Shown: positions 58,086 through 64,000 of the stretch, piece by piece
Layout: each line of letters opens with the position of its first letter
Numbering within the stretch: position 1 is the stretch's first letter
NCBI GenBank assembly: GCA_001023535.1
Contig: CP011020.1
Span: 3,671,734 to 3,735,733, forward strand
Length of the DNA stretch: 64,000 nt
Origin: Pseudomonas chlororaphis
GTDB taxonomy: Bacteria > Pseudomonadota > Gammaproteobacteria > Pseudomonadales > Pseudomonadaceae
Direction: 5' to 3'
Notes under the pieces: generated by a model
Told to the model about the DNA's origin: nothing
What the model saw: the letters and a program-made list of their open reading frames with translations, nothing else
Database searches by the model: none
Program-made: the position numbers and the translations under genes

Positions 58086-60371
58086 TCAAATACGCCGGGC
58101 GGCGTAGCGCTTGAGCATGCTGGGCACATCGAGAATCAGTGCGATACGGCCGTCGCCGGTGATGGTGGCGCCGGACATGCCCGGGGTGCCCTGGAGCATC
58201 TTGCCCAACGGCTTGATGACCACTTCTTCCTGGCCCACCAACTGATCGACGACGAAGCCGATCCGCTGGGTGCCCACCGAAAGGATCACCACGTGGCCTT
58301 CGCCCTGCTCCTCGTGCGCCGCCGAACTGACCAGCCAGCGCTTGAGGTAGAACAGCGGCAATGCCTTGTCCCGTACGATCACCACTTCCTGGCCGTCCAC
58401 CACGTTGGTGCGCGACAGGTCGAGGTGGAAGATTTCGTTGACGTTCACCAGCGGGAAGGCGAACGCCTGGTTGCCCAGCATCACCATCAGGGTCGGCATG
58501 ATCGCCAGGGTCAACGGGACCTTGATGACGATCTTCGAGCCCTGGCCCTTGGTCGAGTAGATATTGATCGAACCGTTGAGCTGGGAAATCTTGGTTTTCA
58601 CCACGTCCATGCCCACGCCACGGCCCGACACGTCGGAGATCTCGGTCTTGGTGGAGAAGCCCGGGGCAAAGATCAGGTTGTAGCACTCGGTGTCGCTGAG
58701 GCGGTCGGCGGCATCCTTGTCCATCACGCCGCGTTTCACCGCGATGGAGCGCAACACGTTCGGGTCCATGCCCTTGCCGTCGTCGGAGATCGACAACAGG
58801 ATGTGGTCGCCCTCCTGCTCGGCGGCCAGGATCACCCTGCCACTGCGGACCTTGCCCGCTTCTTCTCGCTCCTGCGGCGACTCGATACCGTGGTCGACCG
58901 CGTTGCGCACCAAGTGGACCAGCGGGTCGGCCAGGGCCTCGACAAGGTTCTTGTCGAGGTCGGTTTCTTCACCCACCAGTTCCAGGTTGATTTCTTTCTT
59001 GAGCTGTCGCGCCAGGTCGCGAACCAGGCGCGGGAAGCGCCCGAAGACTTTCTTGATCGGCTGCATCCGGGTCTTCATGACCGCGGTCTGCAGGTCGGCC
59101 GTGACCACGTCGAGGTTCGACACGGCCTTGGACATGGCTTCGTCCTGGCTGTTGAGGCCCAGGCGCACCAGGCGGTTACGCACCAGGACCAGTTCGCCGA
59201 CCATGTTCATGATCTCGTCCAGGCGTGCGGTGTCGACCCGAACGGTGGTCTCGGCTTCGCTCGCTGGTTTTTCCGCTGGCGGCGCCGACGCGGCACGAGC
59301 CGGTGCTGGCGCGGCCGCAGCGGCTGGCTTGGCCGCGGGCGCAGGTGTCTCGGCCTTTGGCTCCGGCGCCTTGGCAGCCGGTTTCGGCGCGGCCTTGGCC
59401 ACCGGTGCAGCCGTCGCAGCGCCAGCCCCCGTAGCGGAAGCCGTGCCGACTTCGGTGAATTTGCCTTTGCCGTGCAACTCGTCCAGCAGCGACTCGAATT
59501 CGTGGTCGCTGATCAGGTCGCTGCCGGCCGCAGCGGCGGCAGGTTGCGCCGGGCTTGGCGCCGAAGCGATGGCCGAATCCAGGGCGTCGACGGCAAAGGT
59601 ACCCTTGCCATGCAACTGATCGAGCAAGGCTTCGAATTCGTCGTCGGTGATGTCCGAGTTGTCGCCCGCCGCTTTCGGGGCGGCCGGGGCCGCCGCAGGC
59701 GCGACGGCATCGACGGCGAACTGGCCCTTGCCATGCAACTGGTCGAGCAACGACTCGAACTCGGCGTCGGTGATTTCATCGCTGGCAGCGGCATCGCCCG
59801 CCGGTGCGGCAGCCGGAGCCGCCGGCGCCTCGGCCTGGGCCTGGGCCTTGGCGGCGCTCAGGGAGTCCAGCAGTTGTTCGAATTCGTTATCGGTGATGTC
59901 GCCCGATTCCTCGGCGACGGGTTCCTCGACGGCCGGTTCTTCAATGACCGGCTCGGCCACGGCAGCGGTTTCATCCGCCGACTGAGGCTCGGCCAGGCGC
60001 GACAGCGCAGCGAGCAGCTCAGGCGTGGCAGGGGTAATCGGCGAGCGCTCGCGCACTTCGCTGAACATGCTGTTGACCGCATCCAGCGCTTCAAGCACCA
60101 CGTCCATCAGCTCCGAATCAACGCGACGCTCACCCTTGCGCAGGATGTCGAACACGTTTTCGGCAATGTGACAGCACTCCACCAGCTCGTTGAGCTGGAG
60201 GAAGCCGGCGCCTCCTTTTACAGTGTGGAAACCGCGAAAAATTGCGTTGAGCAGATCCGCATCATCCGGCCGGCTTTCCAGCTCGACCAATTGCTCGGAC
60301 AGTTGCTCAAGAATCTCGCCAGCCTCAACCAGGAAATCCTGAAGGATCTCTTCATCGGCGCCGAAGCTCAT
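58086..60371 (-). CDS. cheA: Chemotaxis histidine kinase CheA
   Basis: A 761-residue kinase. The HPt domain has His49 in RGFHTVKGGAGFL; residues about 130-370 form an Ala/Pro-rich linker with four copies of a short motif (about residues 158, 198, 240, 285; core DxEFExLLDxLHGKG, first copy lacking the tail). Then dimerisation domain (ETTVRVDTARLDEIM), kinase domain (N box VRNAVDHGIES; DDGKGMDPNVLRS; GRGVGMDVV) and CheW-like P5. I see no separate CheY-binding P2 domain. The repeats may be the sites for ParP or CheW-like partners; see findings. Confidence 0.95.
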   Translation of the reverse strand: MSFGADEEILQDFLVEAGEILEQLSEQLVELESRPDDADLLNAIFRGFHTVKGGAGFLQLNELVECCHIAENVFDILRKGERRVDSELMDVVLEALDAVNSMFSEVRERSPITPATPELLAALSRLAEPQSADETAAVAEPVIEEPAVEEPVAEESGDITDNEFEQLLDSLSAAKAQAQAEAPAAPAAAPAGDAAASDEITDAEFESLLDQLHGKGQFAVDAVAPAAAPAAPKAAGDNSDITDDEFEALLDQLHGKGTFAVDALDSAIASAPSPAQPAAAAAGSDLISDHEFESLLDELHGKGKFTEVGTASATGAGAATAAPVAKAAPKPAAKAPEPKAETPAPAAKPAAAAAPAPARAASAPPAEKPASEAETTVRVDTARLDEIMNMVGELVLVRNRLVRLGLNSQDEAMSKAVSNLDVVTADLQTAVMKTRMQPIKKVFGRFPRLVRDLARQLKKEINLELVGEETDLDKNLVEALADPLVHLVRNAVDHGIESPQEREEAGKVRSGRVILAAEQEGDHILLSISDDGKGMDPNVLRSIAVKRGVMDKDAADRLSDTECYNLIFAPGFSTKTEISDVSGRGVGMDVVKTKISQLNGSINIYSTKGQGSKIVIKVPLTLAIMPTLMVMLGNQAFAFPLVNVNEIFHLDLSRTNVVDGQEVVIVRDKALPLFYLKRWLVSSAAHEEQGEGHVVILSVGTQRIGFVVDQLVGQEEVVIKPLGKMLQGTPGMSGATITGDGRIALILDVPSMLKRYAARRI

Positions 60372-60394
60372 TAATGGGGTGCTCCTAAAACAGG

Positions 60395-61180
60395 CTAAAA
60401 TCCAAGGCTGGACAGCAAATCGTCCACATCGTCCTGACCGGACACAACGTCTTCTCTTTTATCGGCATGAATTTGCGGACCTTCACCCTGAGAGAGATGT
60501 TTTTGTGGATCTTTTTCAGCAAGCATCGCTTCACGGTCGTGTTCGATGCCCGCAAAGCGGTCGACTTGGCTGGCCATCAACACCAGCTTGAGCAAATTGC
60601 TTTCCACTTCGGTAACCAGTTGGGTCACGCGCTTGATCACCTGGCCGGTCAGGTCCTGATAGTCCTGGGCCAACAAGATGTCGTTGAGGTTGCTGGCGAC
60701 GGCGCGGTTTTCGCTGCTGCTGCGCGTCAGGAAACCGTCGACCCGGCGGGCCAACTCGCGAAACTCCTCGGCCCCCACCTCGCGACGCATGAACCGACCC
60801 CAGTCGGTGCTCAAGGCCTGGGCTTCCTCGCTCAGGCCATTGACCAGCGGCGTGGCGCTCTCCACCAAATCCATGGTGCGGTTGGCCGCCGCTTCGGTCA
60901 GCTTGACCACATACCCCAGGCGCTCGGTGGCGTCGGTGATCTGCGAGACTTCCTCGGCCTGCGGCATGCGCGGGTCGATCTGGAAATTGACAATCGCGCT
61001 GTGCAATTCACGCGTGAGCTTGCCCACTTCCAGATACAGACCACGGTCACGGGTCTGGTTGAGCTCATGGATCATTTGAACCGCATCGCCAAAACGGCCT
61101 TTTTCGAGGCTTTCGACCAGTTCACGGGCATGTTTTTTCAGGGTCGATTCGAAATCGCCCATTGAAGATTCGTTATCCAT
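60395..61180 (-). CDS. cheZ: Chemotaxis phosphatase CheZ
   Basis: A 261-residue CheZ: long helical chain with the catalytic segment ILLAQDYQDLTGQVIKR (Gln supplying the attacking water) and the C-terminal CheY-binding tail ending DDVDDLLSSLGF. It dephosphorylates CheY. GGGGGGAGCT precedes ATG 61180. Confidence 0.95.
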   Translation of the reverse strand: MDNESSMGDFESTLKKHARELVESLEKGRFGDAVQMIHELNQTRDRGLYLEVGKLTRELHSAIVNFQIDPRMPQAEEVSQITDATERLGYVVKLTEAAANRTMDLVESATPLVNGLSEEAQALSTDWGRFMRREVGAEEFRELARRVDGFLTRSSSENRAVASNLNDILLAQDYQDLTGQVIKRVTQLVTEVESNLLKLVLMASQVDRFAGIEHDREAMLAEKDPQKHLSQGEGPQIHADKREDVVSGQDDVDDLLSSLGF

Positions 61181-61199
61181 AGCTCCCCCCGGGGCGCCG

Positions 61200-61571
61200 T
61201 TAGCCGATGCGTTCGAAGATTTTTTCGATCTTCTCTTTCAACGCCTGGGCCGTGAAGGGTTTGACCACGTAGCCGTTCACACCGGCCTGGGCCGCTTCGA
61301 TGATCTGCTCGCGCTTGGCTTCGGCGGTGACCATCAGCACGGGAAGGTGCTTGAGTTTTTCATCAGCGCGCACCTGGCGCAGCAGGTCGATGCCGGTCAT
61401 GCCGGGCATGTTCCAGTCGGTGACCAGAAAATCGAAGTTGCCACTGTGCAACATCGGGAGCGCAGTGGTCCCGTCATCTGCTTCGGCCGTGTTGGTGAAC
61501 CCAAGGTCACGCAACAGGTTTTTAATGATCCGCCGCATCGTTGAGAAGTCATCAACGATGAGGATTTTCAT
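61200..61571 (-). CDS. cheY: Chemotaxis response regulator CheY
   Basis: A 123-residue receiver beginning [15 protein letters not shown], with phosphoacceptor Asp52 (TDWNMPGM) and conserved Lys in VVKPFTAQ. It carries the signal to FliM at the motor. ATG 61571 gives the usual family start. An in-frame TTG at 61583 stands five bases after a GGAGG and would add four residues (start DKN before MKIL); that is a real alternative. It is separated from fliA by 160 bases, so may have its own promoter. Confidence 0.94.
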   Translation of the reverse strand: MKILIVDDFSTMRRIIKNLLRDLGFTNTAEADDGTTALPMLHSGNFDFLVTDWNMPGMTGIDLLRQVRADEKLKHLPVLMVTAEAKREQIIEAAQAGVNGYVVKPFTAQALKEKIEKIFERIG

Positions 61572-61731
61572 GTTCTTGTCCAATTCGACCTCCAAGCAGT
61601 CTTAAACGCGTCCAGCACCTGAACGCGCCATTTCAATCAATCCGGCACAACGCTCGACAACAGCGCGCAGCACAACGGGTGAGACCGTGCAGTACCTGCC
61701 GGCCTCGTTCGCAGCGCCCCCGCACTGCGTA

Positions 61732-62475
61732 TCAGCGCGCTCGCCATTCCCCCAAACGCCCCCGCAAACGGGCTGCGCACTGGCTGTGTAACTGGCTGAC
61801 CCGCGATTCGCTGACCCCCAGGACCTCACCGATTTCCTTGAGGTTCAGCTCTTCGTCGTAGTACAGCGCCAAGACCAGTCGCTCACGCTCCGGCAAATTG
61901 GCAATCGCTTCGGCCAGCGCGCTCTGGAAGCGTTCATCTTCCAGGTCACGCGATGGCTCCATGTGAGCACTCGCGCCATCCTCGTGCAGCCCTTCATGCT
62001 CGCCGTCCTGCAACAGGTCGTCGAAACTGAACAGGCGGCTGCCCAAGGTATCGTTCAAAATCCCGTAATAATCATCGAGACTCAACTGGAGTTCGGCCGC
62101 AACCTCGTGATCTTTAGCGTCACGCCCGGTTTTAGCTTCAATCGCACGGATCGCATCGCTCACCATGCGGGTGTTGCGGTGCACCGAACGCGGTGCCCAA
62201 TCGCCCTTGCGGACCTCGTCGAGCATCGCGCCGCGGATACGGATACCGGCGTAGGTCTCGAAACTGGCGCCCTTGCTCGCGTCGTATTTGTTCGACACTT
62301 CGAGCAGGCCGATCATGCCGGCCTGGATCAGGTCCTCGACCTGGACACTGGCCGGCAGCCGCGCCAGCAAGTGATAGGCGATACGCTTGACCAGGGGCGC
62401 GTAACGCTCGATCAACTCGTACTGGGCGTCCCGTGCCGATTTTTTGTAGAGGTGGTTGTAACTGCTGGCTGTCAT
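61732..62475 (-). CDS. fliA: Flagellar sigma factor FliA (sigma-28)
   Basis: A 247-residue sigma-70-family factor with region 2 (YAPLVKRIAYHLLARLPASVQVEDLIQAG) and region 4 (LPERERLVLALYYDEELNLKEIGEVLGVSESRVSQL). It directs late flagellar and chemotaxis genes. The start overlaps the fleN stop by 4 bases (ATGA). Confidence 0.96.
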   Translation of the reverse strand: MTASSYNHLYKKSARDAQYELIERYAPLVKRIAYHLLARLPASVQVEDLIQAGMIGLLEVSNKYDASKGASFETYAGIRIRGAMLDEVRKGDWAPRSVHRNTRMVSDAIRAIEAKTGRDAKDHEVAAELQLSLDDYYGILNDTLGSRLFSFDDLLQDGEHEGLHEDGASAHMEPSRDLEDERFQSALAEAIANLPERERLVLALYYDEELNLKEIGEVLGVSESRVSQLHSQCAARLRGRLGEWRAR

Positions 62476-63302
62476 AGCACGGGCCCTGCTGTTTGTTGCA
62501 CGAGACGCTCGACGAAAAATTCCAGATGCCCGCGCGGGTTGGCCGGCAGCGGCCAGCTATCGACCTTCTGGGCGATTGCCTTGAACGCCAGCGCACATTT
62601 GGAACGTGGAAAAGCTTCATAGACGGCACGTTGCTTCTGGACGGCCTTGCGGACACTTTCGTCGTAGGGCACGGCGCCGACGTATTGTAGGGCGACATCC
62701 AGGAAGCGATCCGTGACCTTGGTCAGCTTGGCGAACAGATTGCGTCCCTCCTGCGGGCTCTGCGCCATGTTGGCCAGGACGCGGAAGCGGTTCATGCCGT
62801 AGTCGCGGTTCAGCAGCTTGATCAGGGCATAGGCGTCGGTGATGGAAGTCGGTTCATCGCAGACCACCAGCAGCACTTCCTGGGCGGCCCGCACGAAACT
62901 GACGACCGAGTCACCGATGCCGGCCGCGGTGTCGATTACCAGCACATCGAGGTTGTCGCCGATGTCGCTGAACGCCTGGATCAGGCCCGCGTGCTGGGCC
63001 GGGGTCAGGTGAACCATGCTCTGGGTGCCGGAGGCGGCCGGCACGATGCGAATCCCGCCAGGCCCTTGCAACAGTACGTCGCGCAGTTCGCAGCGGCCTT
63101 CGATCACGTCCGCCAGCGTGCGCTTTGGGGTAAGCCCCAGCAACACATCGACGTTCGCCAGGCCCAGGTCGGCGTCCAGCAGCATGACCCGTCGGCCAAG
63201 CTCTGCCAGAGCCAGGGACAAGTTCACTGACACGTTAGTCTTCCCGACGCCACCTTTGCCGCCGGTCACCGCGATCACCTGTACGGGATGCATGCTGCCC
63301 AT
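62472..63302 (-). CDS. fleN: Flagellar number regulator FleN (FlhG)
   Basis: A 276-residue MinD-like ATPase with GGKGGVGKTNVSVNLSLALAELG at the N-terminus and a C-terminal part ending in a Gly/Pro-rich tail. In pseudomonads FleN keeps flagella to one and antagonises FleQ. ATG 63302, with an in-frame ATG nine bases on. Preceded by flhF with 114 bases between. Confidence 0.93.
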   Translation of the reverse strand: MGSMHPVQVIAVTGGKGGVGKTNVSVNLSLALAELGRRVMLLDADLGLANVDVLLGLTPKRTLADVIEGRCELRDVLLQGPGGIRIVPAASGTQSMVHLTPAQHAGLIQAFSDIGDNLDVLVIDTAAGIGDSVVSFVRAAQEVLLVVCDEPTSITDAYALIKLLNRDYGMNRFRVLANMAQSPQEGRNLFAKLTKVTDRFLDVALQYVGAVPYDESVRKAVQKQRAVYEAFPRSKCALAFKAIAQKVDSWPLPANPRGHLEFFVERLVQQTAGPVL

Positions 63303-63416
63303 GTTCGTTCTTTACCTTGTCTTACTTAGACGGAGGCCACATTACTGGCTGCGCGTTCACACGGAACAATGCATGGCAGACCATCGATGTAGGTACAAAA
63401 AATACTCATGATAACC

Positions 63417-64000
63417 TCAGCCGACCTGTTTGGATGGGCTGTGGTAGATATCAGCGAACATGTCAGCCATGGCTTCTTCGCTGGGTTCTTCCTGCATTTG
63501 CACACTCACGGCACGACTGACCAGTTGATGACGGCGCGGCAGATGCAGATCATCCGGGATCCGCGGCCCGTCGGTCAGGTAGGCCACCGGCAGTTCATGA
63601 CCGATCGCCAGGCTCAACACCTCGCCCAGGCTTGCCGTTTCGTCCAGCTTAGTCAGGATGCAGCCGGCCAGCCCGCAGCGCTTGTAGCTGTGGTATGCGG
63701 CGGTTAGAACCTGTTTCTGGCTGGTGGTTGCCAACACGAGATAATTTTTTGACTTGATACCGCGCCCGGCCAGGCTTTCGAGCTGCAGGCGCAGGGCCGG
63801 ATCGCTGGCTTGCAGGCCGGCGGTATCGATCAGCACGACGCGCTTGCGCAGCAAAGGCTCCAGCGCCTGGGCCAGGGACTGGCCCGGGTCCACGTGGGTT
63901 ACCGACACATTGAGGATGCGGCCCAGGGTCTTGAGTTGCTCCTGGGCTCCGATGCGGAAGCTGTCCATGCTCACCAGCGCAATGCTCTGGGCACCGTACT
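63417..64000 (-). CDS. flhF: Flagellar GTPase FlhF, C-terminal part (runs off window)
   Basis: Only the last 194 codons are in the window; the N-terminal part lies beyond base 64000. The SRP-type GTPase domain shows DSFRIGAQEQLKTLGRIL (G2 region), VVLIDTAGLQASD (G3) and ILTKLDETASLGEVL (G4). FlhF recruits the first flagellar parts to the pole. Gene order flhF-fleN-fliA-che confirms the call. Confidence 0.95.
   Translation of the reverse strand, partial: YGAQSIALVSMDSFRIGAQEQLKTLGRILNVSVTHVDPGQSLAQALEPLLRKRVVLIDTAGLQASDPALRLQLESLAGRGIKSKNYLVLATTSQKQVLTAAYHSYKRCGLAGCILTKLDETASLGEVLSLAIGHELPVAYLTDGPRIPDDLHLPRRHQLVSRAVSVQMQEEPSEEAMADMFADIYHSPSKQVG

Noticed and set aside
56925..60374. Open frame of 1149 codons on the plus strand opposite cheB and cheA
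   Set aside because: It mirrors the high-G+C codon bias of the true genes on the minus strand; no recognisable domain, and its composition (His/Gln/Val/Arg-rich) is that of antisense frames.

Overview
The window is chromosomal DNA from a Pseudomonas of the P. fluorescens group. The grounds are high G+C content, a fused tyrA-aroA gene, the gene order cmk / tyrA-aroA / hisC / pheA / serC / gyrA / mtnA / mtaD / ubiG / mupP, the single-polar-flagellum order flhF-fleN-fliA-cheYZAB-motCD-parC-parP-cheW, a complete ccmA-I cluster, and many REP-type inverted repeats of the two kinds common in this group. I see no rRNA, tRNA, CRISPR array, prophage or insertion sequence.

Layout. (1) 1-5726, minus strand: aromatic amino acid, histidine and serine genes (cmk start, tyrA-aroA fusion, hisC, pheA, serC), tightly packed with short overlaps, followed upstream by gyrA (5952-8615). 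(2) 9061-13940: methionine salvage (mtnA, divergent mtaD), then ubiG, mupP (peptidoglycan recycling) and a YciK-like dehydrogenase. (3) 14301-18680: cyclic-di-GMP genes, namely a soluble GGEEF diguanylate cyclase behind a possible sigma-54 promoter and an rbdA-like PAS-GGDEF-EAL membrane protein, with a TenA/PqqC-like protein between them. (4) 18871-24950: ABC exporter, DsbA-like oxidoreductase, trhO, bolA, a DUF2059 protein and fumC; with rbdA this matches the PA0861-PA0854 order of P. aeruginosa. (5) 25005-31547: EamA transporter, a small DUF6316 protein, thiolase, polyphosphate:AMP phosphotransferase and mnmC. (6) 31834-32703: an AT-richer lipoprotein gene resembling D-glucuronyl C5-epimerases, apparently an accessory insert. 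(7) 32982-37869: the three-gene N-acetylglutaminylglutamine amide (NAGGN) osmolyte locus, interrupted by a REP pair. (8) 38057-42408: yheU, a divergent csrA paralogue overlapping it tail to tail, ynfA, an SDR, a 50-residue DUF3309 protein and an LtaS-like sulfatase-fold membrane enzyme. (9) 42838-50243: the ccm cytochrome c maturation operon, with a Pro-rich lipoprotein at its end. (10) 50440-64000: a FliK-type protein translationally coupled to a stand-alone FlhB C-terminal domain, then (minus strand) the chemotaxis and motility operon from the DUF2802 gene back to flhF.

Most of the window is conserved core genome. No wholly new multi-gene system is evident. The observations most worth following are the C5-epimerase-like lipoprotein, the FliK plus solitary FlhBC pair, the four repeated short motifs in the CheA linker beside parC/parP, the divergent CsrA paralogue, the sigma-54-like promoter of the diguanylate cyclase, and a 37-bp-arm near-perfect palindrome upstream of serC.
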